A stretch of 32,526 nt of DNA from Dethiobacter sp. (GTDB taxonomy: Bacteria > Bacillota > Dethiobacteria > DTU022 > UBA8154), in contig QZJM01000010.1 in the NCBI GenBank assembly GCA_003605065.1, forward strand, positions 1 through 32,526, in the 5' to 3' direction. Positions 23,414 through 31,323 of this stretch are shown here, one piece after another. Numbering within the stretch: position 1 is the first letter of the stretch; every line of letters begins with the position of its first letter. The notes under the pieces were generated by a model, which was not told where the DNA came from, made no database searches, and saw only the letters and a program-made list of their open reading frames with translations. A program made the translations under genes and the position numbers.

Positions 23414-23840
23414 AAAAAAAAGAACCCACAATGGCCTTGCTTCCGGCTGCGATAGATCCATTTACAGCCTGCTACAGTCCCTTGACTGTAACAGACCGTA
23501 GTTTGAACCTACCGCAACCTTGGCTCGACCGGTATAAATCCTCTGGGAAGCCAGTGACGATCTTCCGACCGTTACTGACCTCTATATCCTCAAATTGTGT
23601 TCAAAAACACAGATGTGTAGTTTAAACAGAGAACTTATACCGATCTTTGCTCGACCATGTTATATCCCTTATGACCCCGGGATGATCTTCCCTGACCATC
23701 CCGGAGCCAATTCAGAACATAACATGATCTTACCTTCGGCTGGCATCGAGCCAGTTTTGACCCGATACCAACCTCTGGCTGACTACTGCAAGGCCTTTTT
23801 AGACCTTACAGTAATCTTGGCACGGCCATTGTGGGCCCTT
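23414..23840 (-). ncRNA. Candidate large structured non-coding RNA, about 427 nt
   Basis: No credible protein gene fits 23304-23911. Read on the minus strand, AAGGGCCCACAATGGCC (23840-23824) pairs over 17 bp with GGCCATTGTGGGTTCTT (23436-23420), followed by U8 (23421-23414), like an intrinsic terminator. Inside are at least six further stems (plus coordinates): 23781-23793/23804-23816; 23653-23663/23719-23729 enclosing 23677-23687/23694-23704; 23527-23537/23635-23645 enclosing 23552-23562/23567-23577; 23467-23479/23484-23496; 23740-23744/23750-23754. One inner hairpin has a GGAA (GNRA) tetraloop. Most non-Watson-Crick positions are G:U only on the minus strand and A:C on the plus strand, which fixes orientation. 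The two nested modules share AAGATC and GGTCGAGC segments. I do not recognise the family. Confidence 0.7.
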
Positions 23841-23855
23841 ATTACATCAATATCT

Positions 23856-23875
23856 TAACCGAAAAACCGGTTTTT
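23856..23875 (+). other. Palindrome/weak hairpin before phoP
   Basis: AACCG (23857-23861) and CGGTT (23868-23872) can form a 5-bp stem followed by TTTATTTAT, and AAAAACCGGTTTTT is itself a perfect 14-base palindrome. It could be a weak plus-strand terminator or part of the minus-strand promoter region of the structured RNA. No consensus promoter for phoP was found nearby. Confidence 0.35.
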
Positions 23876-23911
23876 ATTTATATTTTGAAAATGAAATTTA
23901 TGGAAAGAGAG

Positions 23912-24661
23912 ATGGACTCTTCGGTGAAGACAATTCTAATTGTAGAAGATGATGAGGAAATTGTAGGTTTGCTTCGTTTCAACCTGGAAAACCAGGGTTA
24001 CAGGGTCATAACGGCAGAGGAAGGGTACAAAGCCCAGGAACTGGTTGAAAAATTAAAACCCGATTTAATTCTTCTTGATATTATGCTTCCCGGTCTTGAT
24101 GGTTATGAGGTTTGCCGAATCTTGCGATCCAATAAAGAATTGGAAAATATACCCATAATTATGCTTACGGCCAAAAGTGAAGAACTGGATGTGGTTCTGG
24201 GACTGGAGCTGGGGGCAGATGATTATGTCACCAAACCATTCAGCGTCAGGGAACTGCTTTCCCGCATCAAAGCACATTTACGTCGCAACGGTAAAAACAA
24301 AAAGGATAAAGCTGACCAATTACCTACCGTTGATGTTTTAAGGGTTGGAGAAATAACCTTAAAAACGCAGGAGTATAAAGTATATGTTAAGGACAAGCAG
24401 GTATATCTAACTCATAAAGAATTCCAACTTTTAAAATTTTTAATGCTTAATAAAGGGAAAGTGATGAAAAGAGATTTATTATTGGAGCGTATCTGGGGTT
24501 ATGATACGGAAATAGATACACGCACGGTAGATGTCCATATCAGGTACCTGCGCCAGAAAATTGAGGAAAACCCGGCCCATCCTCGTTATATTGAAACTGT
24601 CAGGGGAGTGGGTTATTGTTTTGCCATAGTTGAAAGTACAGAAGGTGAGCCTTTTGTTTAA
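23912..24661 (+). CDS. phoP: Response regulator PhoP, OmpR family
   Basis: 249 residues from ATG 23912 (GGAAAGAGAG directly upstream); ATG 23900 and GTG 23924 are alternatives. The conserved protein begins KTILIVEDDEE. Receiver domain: acidic pair D13/D14, phosphorylation site D56 (LILLDIMLPG), conserved T in MLTAKS and K in YVTKPF. The C-terminal winged helix has LTHKEFQLLKFLM and the DNA-contacting RTVDVHIRYLRQKIE, ending ETVRGVGYCF. It should activate the phosphate genes downstream through the Pho-box repeats before pstS. Any start upstream of 23880 would run through the palindrome and structured RNA, which is implausible. Confidence 0.93.
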   Translation: MDSSVKTILIVEDDEEIVGLLRFNLENQGYRVITAEEGYKAQELVEKLKPDLILLDIMLPGLDGYEVCRILRSNKELENIPIIMLTAKSEELDVVLGLELGADDYVTKPFSVRELLSRIKAHLRRNGKNKKDKADQLPTVDVLRVGEITLKTQEYKVYVKDKQVYLTHKEFQLLKFLMLNKGKVMKRDLLLERIWGYDTEIDTRTVDVHIRYLRQKIEENPAHPRYIETVRGVGYCFAIVESTEGEPFV

Positions 24662-26435
24662 GAGTATTCGCTGGCGTCTTACAACTATCTATCTTATTAT
24701 TATTGCCATCAGTTTATCCACTATTGGTGGTTATTTCATCTGGCGTATCGAAGCCTTTTACCTGGAAAACTTACAGAAGCATATGCTTAATGAAGCTTTT
24801 ATTCTGGCAGAGCTATTTTCCACTTTGAAAAATAATGGAGAAAAAACTGCTGAACTGATCGATGAAGTGTGCAAAAAAATGGGTACCAGTATGGAAAGCA
24901 GGATAACTTTTATTACAGAAGATGGAAGTGTATTAGGTGACTCCCATCAAAATGTACATTTAATGGATAATCATCTGCAGCGGCCCGAAGTACAGGCCGC
25001 TCTTTTACAGGGAAAGGGTGTCTTCCGCAGGTATAGTACTTCTACTGACATGGAGATGTTTTATGTGGCCATGGTTCTGGATGAAAGTTCTCCCAGAGAT
25101 ATTATCCGCCTGGCGGTGCCTCTTTCTTATATAAACAAAAGTATTTCCCAGCTGAGGTTAATTCTAATTTCCGGGCTTTTTACTGCGCTTTTAATAGCAA
25201 CCTTTCTAAGCCTGCGCTTTTCAGGCAGGTTGATTAGACCTTTACAGGAAATCGGGAGTGTGGCCCGTTCAATCTCTTCCGGTGATTTTGACTGTAAAGT
25301 TGCCTTCCGGAGTGAAGATGAACTTGGTATCCTGGCCAAAACGATAAATGAGATGGGGCAGACGCTGAAAGAGAAAGTCAGGCAGATCTCCCGGGAAAAA
25401 AGCAAGCTGGAAACGGTCATTTCGGCGATGACCAGCGGTGTTATTCTCTGTAATGCCAGGGGAAGCATTGATTTTCTTAACGATGCGGCTCTAAAAATCT
25501 TCGGTGTGGAAAGAGAAGATGTTGTAGGTTTTTCCCTGCAGGCTGCTATCAGGAATTTTGTTTTATCTGAAAACCTGCAGGAAGTGCTGGAAAAAGATGA
25601 GATGAAGTCTTTTGAGCTTAATCTTTTCTTTCCCGATACCCGGGTTTTACAGGTGTACATGGTTCCTATTACCGGAGGAAGCAGAAAAGAAGTAATGGGT
25701 GCCCTGGCCGTTTTCCATGATATTACAGGAATTCGCTCCCTGGAAAGCATGCGCAGTGAATTTGTAGCCAATGTTTCTCACGAGTTACGCACACCTCTGA
25801 CAATTATCAAGGGTTATGCTGAAACCCTCCTCGATGAAAATAACTGGCACGACCTGGGAACGGTGAAGAAGATATTAACGATAATCGATAAGGAAACTGA
25901 ACGACTGGCTCGTCTGCTGAAAGACCTCTTAAACCTATCCCGGATTGAAAGCAGTAAAGGAGTAATGAAAAGACAGGATGTCAATATTAAGCAGGTTGTG
26001 GCCGAAGCCAGAGGACTGCTGCAGGCACAGGCCAAAGAAAAAGCGCTCCATATAAACTTGCGGCTGCCGGAAGAGGGACTAAAATCTATTAAGGGGGACT
26101 CGGACTGGTTGCTACAGCTATTTATTGATGTTCTGGATAATGCGATAAAGTATACTCCTCAGGGGGGCAGTATAGATATAAAAATAGAGCAAAGGTCCAA
26201 GGAAGTACTTGTCATTGTCAGCGATACGGGGATAGGCATTCCTGCCAAAAACCTGCCTTACATTTTTGAACGTTTTTACCGCGTTGATAAGGGCCGTTCC
26301 AGGCGCCTGGGAGGGACAGGCCTGGGTTTAGCCATTGTAAAACATATCGTCGATGCTCACAACGGCCGGGTTGAAGTTAAGAGCACCGTAGGAGTGGGGA
26401 CAACTTTTTATATCTACCTTCCCTCGGCAACCTAA
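24654..26435 (+). CDS. phoR: Sensor histidine kinase PhoR
   Basis: 593 residues from TTG 24654 (AAGGTGAG 4 bases upstream), overlapping the phoP stop by 8 bases; TTG 24630 and GTG 24645 are in-frame alternatives. Order: transmembrane helix (about 10-30), extracytoplasmic sensor domain, second helix (about 165-185), HAMP, PAS domain (VISAMTSGVILCNARG), HisKA with phospho-acceptor His376 (ANVSHELRTPL), then ATPase with DNAIKYTPQGG, DTGIGIP, FERFYRVDKGRSR and GGTGLGLAIVKHIV. This architecture is that of Bacillus-type PhoR/WalK kinases. Genetic linkage to phoP and pst-phoU supports PhoR. Confidence 0.93.
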   Translation: MFKSIRWRLTTIYLIIIAISLSTIGGYFIWRIEAFYLENLQKHMLNEAFILAELFSTLKNNGEKTAELIDEVCKKMGTSMESRITFITEDGSVLGDSHQNVHLMDNHLQRPEVQAALLQGKGVFRRYSTSTDMEMFYVAMVLDESSPRDIIRLAVPLSYINKSISQLRLILISGLFTALLIATFLSLRFSGRLIRPLQEIGSVARSISSGDFDCKVAFRSEDELGILAKTINEMGQTLKEKVRQISREKSKLETVISAMTSGVILCNARGSIDFLNDAALKIFGVEREDVVGFSLQAAIRNFVLSENLQEVLEKDEMKSFELNLFFPDTRVLQVYMVPITGGSRKEVMGALAVFHDITGIRSLESMRSEFVANVSHELRTPLTIIKGYAETLLDENNWHDLGTVKKILTIIDKETERLARLLKDLLNLSRIESSKGVMKRQDVNIKQVVAEARGLLQAQAKEKALHINLRLPEEGLKSIKGDSDWLLQLFIDVLDNAIKYTPQGGSIDIKIEQRSKEVLVIVSDTGIGIPAKNLPYIFERFYRVDKGRSRRLGGTGLGLAIVKHIVDAHNGRVEVKSTVGVGTTFYIYLPSAT

Positions 26436-26588
26436 CCGGGGGATTTTTTAGAGCTGTTGAAAACACGGAAAAAATATTTTAGTTTTTTTATTTTTTTTTA
26501 ATTTGTAAGCAGGATTTTTTTTCACTATAACGAATTATTTAAATAGTAAAACAGTTAAAACCTAACCTCCTACAAAATATATCTTTAG

Positions 26589-26619
26589 CAGGGGAAATTA
26601 GCCCCTGTATTTTTTTTAA
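26589..26619 (+). terminator. Terminator between phoR and pstS
   Basis: CAGGGG (26589-26594) and CCCCTG (26602-26607) with a 7-base loop, followed by TA and a T8 tract. Its T-run merges with the first Pho-box repeat. The stretch from 26436 to 26588 is T-rich low-complexity sequence with no gene. Confidence 0.75.
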
Positions 26620-26691
26620 CGTATTTTTAACATACTTTTTACGTTTTTTTAAAGCATCTTTCCTTTCCTTTTAACAATAGTCAGGTAGAAT
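26616..26691 (+). promoter_or_regulatory. Pho-box array and promoter for pstSCAB-phoU
   Basis: TTAACA-like hexamers recur at exact 11-base spacing: TTAACG 26616, TTAACA 26627, TTTACG 26638, TTAAAG 26649, TTCCTT 26660 (degenerate) and TTAACA 26671. This is the tandem arrangement bound by PhoP dimers in Gram-positive bacteria (TTAACA-N5 repeats). A -10-like TAGAAT follows at 26686-26691 with no good -35, as expected for an activator-dependent promoter. It would turn on the operon under phosphate limitation. Confidence 0.85.
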
Positions 26692-26788
26692 GATAACGGT
26701 GGAAAAAGGAATGCCTTTTTCACTCCTTGCTTAAAGCAAAAAAAATACAGGGGAAATGAATATGGGAAAAAACGGAGGAGGGGAAAAC

Positions 26789-27778
26789 TTGTTGGAGGTT
26801 AAAGCCAGAAAAAGTTTGTTTGTTTGTGGGGTAGTACTGTTATTAATTTTAAGCCTGGCCCTGGCAGGCTGCTCTTCTGCCCCCGGACAGGGTGAGAAGG
26901 TCACCGGAGATGCAGGGGAAGGCGGCCAGCAGGATCCAGGTAAGGGTTCCAGGTCCGGTGCTGTAATGATCCAGATCAAGGGTTCAGATTCAGAGGTTAA
27001 CCTGGTGCAAAAACTGGCGGAAGAATTCATGGCTGAAAATCCCCAGGTGCAGATTGCCGTAACCGGCGGGGGTTCCGGGGTGGGTATTGCCGCCATCATA
27101 GACGGGACAATTGATATTGCCAACTCTTCACGGCCTATGAAAAACGAGGAAATCGAAAAGGCCAGGGCTAACGGCATCGATCCCGTTCCTGTGCGTTTCG
27201 CCGTGGATGGTATTGCTGTTATTGTCAATGAGAAAAACCCTGTGGGCACTCTCAGCGTGGAAGAAATAGGAGCTATTTATCGCGGCGAAATTAAAAACTG
27301 GAGTGCAGTGGGCGGAGCAAATGCCAAGATCAACCTTTTCGGCCGGCAGAGCAATTCCGGGACCTATGTGTTTTTTATGGAGTCCGTTTTAAAGGGAGAT
27401 TATTCCCCGGAAATGAGAAATATGGGTGGAAACGCTGATATTGTGGAGGCCGTAAAAAGCGACGTCACTGGTATTGGTTATGTTGCCATCGGATATACAA
27501 AGGAAGGGGATTCTATCAGGCCGGGCCTAAAAGTACTGAATGTTTCCCAAGAGAAGGGTAAGCCCGGTGTTACACCTGTAGAACTCTCCAATATTACCAG
27601 CGGTGCCTATCCCATTACCAGGCCCCTTTACCAGTTTGTTGCGGGGCAGCCGCAGGGAGCCCTCCGGGATTTTGTCCTTTTCGAACTCAGTGAGAAAGGT
27701 CAGGAAATTGTGTTGGGGCAGGGTTTTTACCCTTTATCGGATGCGGACAGGGAATTCAACAAAAACAGCCTGAAATAA
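26789..27778 (+). CDS. pstS: Phosphate-binding lipoprotein PstS
   Basis: 329 residues from TTG 26789, favoured by GGAGGAGGGG seven bases upstream and by giving a normal signal peptide; ATG 26756 (11 codons earlier, with AGGGG) is an alternative. The lipobox LALAGC places the acylated Cys at 28. Phosphate-binding features: IKGSDSEVN at the phosphate loop, TGGGSGVGIAAIIDGTIDIANSSRPM, AVDGIAVIVNEKNPV and FGRQSNSGTYVFF. Captures phosphate outside the membrane for PstCAB. First gene of the Pho-box-controlled operon. Confidence 0.94.
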   Translation: MLEVKARKSLFVCGVVLLLILSLALAGCSSAPGQGEKVTGDAGEGGQQDPGKGSRSGAVMIQIKGSDSEVNLVQKLAEEFMAENPQVQIAVTGGGSGVGIAAIIDGTIDIANSSRPMKNEEIEKARANGIDPVPVRFAVDGIAVIVNEKNPVGTLSVEEIGAIYRGEIKNWSAVGGANAKINLFGRQSNSGTYVFFMESVLKGDYSPEMRNMGGNADIVEAVKSDVTGIGYVAIGYTKEGDSIRPGLKVLNVSQEKGKPGVTPVELSNITSGAYPITRPLYQFVAGQPQGALRDFVLFELSEKGQEIVLGQGFYPLSDADREFNKNSLK

Positions 27779-27793
27779 AGAATATCCTTGGTT

Positions 27794-27817
27794 GTAAGGG
27801 GGAAAATTTTCCCTTAC
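27794..27817 (+). other. Hairpin between pstS and pstC
   Basis: GTAAGGG (27794-27800) and CCCTTAC (27811-27817) with a 10-base loop GGAAAATTTT and no U-run. Such structures after pstS commonly keep binding-protein message in excess over the permease messages. Confidence 0.6.
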
Positions 27818-27858
27818 GGCTGGGTAAATCCTTTCAAAGAGATGGAGGGAGTTTTTTG

Positions 27859-28737
27859 ATGAATATCAAGGAAAACTCCATTAAAATGATTTTTTTGGCC
27901 AGTGGGCTGTTGTCCATTTTTATTCTTTTAGGTATCTTTTACCTGCTCTTCAGCAATAGTTTCCCGGCTCTTCGCGATGTGGGGATAAAATCCTTCTTTT
28001 CCAGGGGTTATTGGAACCCTACAGCTTACAGTGTGCCCCAGTACAGTATTCTGAACATAATTAAAGGAACATTTATGGTCGGTACCGGTTCTCTTCTTTT
28101 CGCCGTTCCGCTGGGGGTGGCATGTGCTGCTTATCTGGCCGAGGTGGCCTCTCCCCGGGAGAGGGAGATTTTCAAACCCATTATTGAAATCCTGGCTGGG
28201 ATTCCTTCAGTGGTACTGGGCTTTTTCGGCCTGGTGGTGGTAGCACCGCTGCTATCCAGTGTATTCGGACTTCCTAACGGTATAAATGCCCTGAATGGAT
28301 CCATCCTGGTTGGTATTATGGCCCTGCCCACGGTGGTAAGCCTGGCGGAAGATGCTGTTTCTGCTGTTCCTCAGGAATACAGGCATGCTTCACTGGCCCT
28401 TGGTGCCACGCGCTGGCAGACGTTAAAAAACGTTACTATTCCCGCAGCTTTTTCCGGTGTTCTTGCCGCTTCTTTGCTGGGTATGGGGCGGGCTATCGGT
28501 GAAACGATGACTGTCCTTATGGTTACCGGGAATGCTTTAGCTGCCCCTTCTTCTTTTATGGATTCGGTCAGGACTCTCAGCGCCAATATTGCCATCGAAA
28601 TGGGGGAAGTGCCTATGGGAAGCCTTCATTTCCACTCACTTTTCGTTGTGGGGCTTGTTCTTTTTATTATTACCTTTATAATAAATCTTTTGGCAGATAT
28701 TATTTTTGATCGCTACCGGAAGGGGGTGTCAATGTGA
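27859..28737 (+). CDS. pstC: Phosphate ABC permease PstC
   Basis: 292 residues from ATG 27859 (GGAGGG 9 bases upstream; TTG 27856 is in frame). Six membrane helices with PstC motifs: [57 protein letters not shown] (ATPase-coupling loop, EAA-like) and GRAIGETMTVLMVTGN. Its stop overlaps the pstA start by 4 bases. Confidence 0.95.
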   Translation: MNIKENSIKMIFLASGLLSIFILLGIFYLLFSNSFPALRDVGIKSFFSRGYWNPTAYSVPQYSILNIIKGTFMVGTGSLLFAVPLGVACAAYLAEVASPREREIFKPIIEILAGIPSVVLGFFGLVVVAPLLSSVFGLPNGINALNGSILVGIMALPTVVSLAEDAVSAVPQEYRHASLALGATRWQTLKNVTIPAAFSGVLAASLLGMGRAIGETMTVLMVTGNALAAPSSFMDSVRTLSANIAIEMGEVPMGSLHFHSLFVVGLVLFIITFIINLLADIIFDRYRKGVSM

Positions 28738-29606
28738 CCCGTAAAGGAATATCAAAATACACCAGAGAAAAGGCAGCTTTCAGTATTTTAAGGATTTCTC
28801 TTTTCCTGGTTCTTCTTATCCTGGGGATAATCCTTTATGATATCGCTTCCAAGGGGCTTGGCGTTATCAGCTGGGAGTTTCTTACCCAACCGCCCCGTGC
28901 CGGGATGACTGCCGGGGGAATTTTTCCGGCCATGGTAGGCACTTTTTATGTAACCGTTCTGGCAGCTCTGCTGGCGGTTCCCCTGGGTATTGCCACGGCT
29001 ATATATCTGAACGAATATGCCCAGAAGGGCAGTTTGACCCGTTTAATCAGGATTTCTTTACGAAATCTGGCAGGAGTGCCTTCCATTGTCTTCGGTCTTT
29101 TCGGTGTAGCCTTGTTTGTCCAGAAATTTGGTTGGGGAGCTTCTCTGCTGGCAGCAGGGATGACTCTGGGTTTGCTTACACTGCCGGTAACAGTAACAGC
29201 CGCAGAGGAAGCTTTAAAAACCGTACCCCGATCATACCGGGAAGGGGGCCTGGCTCTGGGAGCTACCAGATGGCAGATGATCAGTACTCTCGTTTTACCA
29301 CCGGCAATCCCCGGAATGTTAACGGGGGTAATCCTGGGACTGGCCAGGGCAGCGGGAGAAACCGCACCCATTCTTTTCACCGGAGCGGCCTTTTTCCTGC
29401 CTTTTCTGCCCGGATCCCCTTTCAGCCAGTTTATGGCCCTTCCTTATCACCTGTTTGTCCTGGCCACCCAGCATCATGATATCTCTACAGTGCGTCCCCT
29501 GGCTTATGGGACTGCTTTAGTGCTGTTGGTTCTGGTTTTTTTGTTAAACCTGGGGGCCATTGTTTTACGCTACCGGTTCCGTGGGCATTTACAAAAGGGC
29601 AGATAA
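28734..29606 (+). CDS. pstA: Phosphate ABC permease PstA
   Basis: 290 residues from GTG 28734 (GTGA overlap with pstC; AAGGGGG upstream). Six helices, with [52 protein letters not shown] and [19 protein letters not shown], all typical of PstA. Partners PstC in the channel. Confidence 0.95.
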   Translation: MTRKGISKYTREKAAFSILRISLFLVLLILGIILYDIASKGLGVISWEFLTQPPRAGMTAGGIFPAMVGTFYVTVLAALLAVPLGIATAIYLNEYAQKGSLTRLIRISLRNLAGVPSIVFGLFGVALFVQKFGWGASLLAAGMTLGLLTLPVTVTAAEEALKTVPRSYREGGLALGATRWQMISTLVLPPAIPGMLTGVILGLARAAGETAPILFTGAAFFLPFLPGSPFSQFMALPYHLFVLATQHHDISTVRPLAYGTALVLLVLVFLLNLGAIVLRYRFRGHLQKGR

Positions 29607-29641
29607 ACCCGGTTAAAATACCTGTTTTAAGGAGGAAAAAG

Positions 29642-30520
29642 ATGGAAGCGACCATGAACTTAAAAGATAAGGACTTTGTACCGTTTAAAGAGGAGCAGCC
29701 TAACTCCTCCAGGGTAGTCGTTTACTATGATCCAAAAAGTAACGGAACAGGAAAGAGACCGGCGCGTAAGGAAAAAGTAAAGGTCGAAAAGCTTGCCTTT
29801 TACTATGGTACCAAACAGGCACTTCAGAATATTAATTTAGATATTATTGCTAACGAGGTTACGGCCCTTATCGGTCCCTCGGGCTGCGGCAAGACCACTT
29901 ATTTACGCATTATAAATCGTATGAATGATCTAATTCCCGGAAGCAGAATTGAAGGAAAAGTTCTTATCGATGGGGAGGATATTTATGGTCCCGAGGTAGA
30001 TGTGGTGGAACTCCGCCGCCGGGTGGGGCTGGTTTTTCAACAACCCAACCCCTTTCCCAAGAGCATCTATGAAAATGTAGCGTACGGACCCAGAATCCAT
30101 GGTATTAGAAAAAAATCCCTCCTGGATGAGATCGTGGAGGAAAGTTTGAAACAAGCTGCTCTCTGGGATGAGGTTAAAGACAGGTTCAAAGATTCTGCCC
30201 TGTCTCTCTCCGGGGGGCAGCAGCAGCGTCTCTGTATTGCTCGGGTTCTGGCTGTCAGGCCCGAGATATTGTTGATGGATGAGCCTACCTCGGCCCTGGA
30301 TCCCGTAGCCACCCAGAGGATTGAAGACCTCATCAGGACCCTGGCCAGCAATTATACAATTATCATTGTTACGCATAATATGCAGCAGGCGGCCCGTATT
30401 TCTGATACAACGGCTTTTTTTCTCCTGGGTGAAATGGTGGAGCAGGGTAAAACGTCTCAAATTTTTACAAGGCCCCGGGACCGGCGCACAGAAGAATATA
30501 TTACGGGCCGTTTCGGTTAA
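29642..30520 (+). CDS. pstB: Phosphate ABC transporter ATPase PstB
   Basis: 292 residues, AAGGAGG upstream of ATG 29642. Walker [11 protein letters not shown]-loop [19 protein letters not shown], signature [16 protein letters not shown], Walker [14 protein letters not shown], switch [12 protein letters not shown]. It carries about 40 extra N-terminal residues ([14 protein letters not shown] to KRPARKEK) compared with typical 250-residue PstB proteins; a later start is not supported by a ribosome-binding site that I can see. Drives phosphate import and, with PhoU, signals to PhoR. Confidence 0.95.
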   Translation: MEATMNLKDKDFVPFKEEQPNSSRVVVYYDPKSNGTGKRPARKEKVKVEKLAFYYGTKQALQNINLDIIANEVTALIGPSGCGKTTYLRIINRMNDLIPGSRIEGKVLIDGEDIYGPEVDVVELRRRVGLVFQQPNPFPKSIYENVAYGPRIHGIRKKSLLDEIVEESLKQAALWDEVKDRFKDSALSLSGGQQQRLCIARVLAVRPEILLMDEPTSALDPVATQRIEDLIRTLASNYTIIIVTHNMQQAARISDTTAFFLLGEMVEQGKTSQIFTRPRDRRTEEYITGRFG

Positions 30521-30542
30521 AAATAAGAAAGAGGGGAAACAA

Positions 30543-31220
30543 ATGGAACTTAGAGGTTCGGTGGATAAAAAGATACTCTTTGAGAAAAAGCTTGAAAAAC
30601 TGCAGAACAAGCTGCTGCAAATGGGAGGCCTGGTGCAGGAAGCCATAGCCAAGGCAGTACAATCTCTTAAAGAACAGGATACTTCTCTGGCCGCAGAGGT
30701 CGTCAGAGAAGATGATCTTATTGACAGGCTGGAATTAGAAATAGAAGAGGGCTGCCTGGCGCTGATTGCCACCCAGCAGCCCATGGCCAAGGATTTAAGA
30801 AAAGTGGCGACTCTTTTTAAAATGATTGTGGACCTGGAGCGCATGGCGGACTATGCCACGGATATTGCCAGGATCGTCTGCCGCATCGGTCAGGAGCCCT
30901 TAATTAAACCCTTAATGGATATTCCCCGCATGGCGGAAATTACCCAGAGGATGGTCAAGGAAGCGCTGGATGCCTATATTCGTGAAAATGTGGAACTGGC
31001 TATGAAGATGGTCCAGGAGGATGACGGGGTTGACAAGCTTCATAAGCAGGTTTTTCGGGAGCTGTTGACCATCATGATGGAGAATCCCAGGACCATTACC
31101 CAGGCGACACATCTTCTCTTTGTCAGCAGGTACCTGGAACGGATTGCCGATCATGCCACCAATATCGGAGAAGAAGTGCTGTTCCTGGTTACCGGGGAAA
31201 AGAAAGCCCTGAATAAGTAA
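30543..31220 (+). CDS. phoU: Phosphate-signalling regulator PhoU
   Basis: 225 residues from ATG 30543 (AAAGAGGGG upstream). Two three-helix PhoU repeats with paired metal-binding motifs: KMIVDLERMADYATDIARI in the first and SRYLERIADHATNIGEEV in the second. PhoU links the Pst transporter to PhoR and keeps the kinase off when phosphate is plentiful. A longer in-frame start at 30321 would lie inside pstB and is not used. Last gene of the operon; no clear terminator follows before the next promoter. Confidence 0.95.
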   Translation: MELRGSVDKKILFEKKLEKLQNKLLQMGGLVQEAIAKAVQSLKEQDTSLAAEVVREDDLIDRLELEIEEGCLALIATQQPMAKDLRKVATLFKMIVDLERMADYATDIARIVCRIGQEPLIKPLMDIPRMAEITQRMVKEALDAYIRENVELAMKMVQEDDGVDKLHKQVFRELLTIMMENPRTITQATHLLFVSRYLERIADHATNIGEEVLFLVTGEKKALNK

Positions 31221-31230
31221 AATTTGTTTT

Positions 31231-31259
31231 TTGCAGGAAATTTTTTCCCGCTGTAGAAT
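31231..31259 (+). promoter_or_regulatory. Putative sigma-A promoter for the flavoprotein gene
   Basis: TTGCAG (31231-31236), 17-base spacer, TAGAAT (31254-31259), about 65 bases ahead of ATG 31324. Confidence 0.5.
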
Positions 31260-31323
31260 TCGTTAGAGAATCAGAATAAGATTTAAAGAGAAGGTAAATA
31301 GAATTTTAAAGCGGGGATGTGTT

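Noticed and set aside
23420-23840. Plus-strand orientation or a MITE-type transposon for the structured element
   Set aside because: The ends are inverted repeats, as in a MITE, but no target duplication is evident, most imperfect pairs become A:C on the plus strand, and the U8 tract follows the stem only on the minus strand.
23431-23858. Open frames of 64 and 87 codons (plus strand) in the hutP-phoP gap
   Set aside because: They overlap dense inverted repeats, have no ribosome-binding sites and no family resemblance; the stretch is better explained as a structured minus-strand RNA.
23831-23911. Longer N-terminus for PhoP (27 extra residues)
   Set aside because: It would start inside the closing stem of the structured RNA and cross a palindrome; response regulators of this family begin just before KTILIVEDD.
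30321-30542. Upstream in-frame start for PhoU
   Set aside because: It lies inside pstB in another frame; ATG 30543 has a ribosome-binding site and gives the normal PhoU length.
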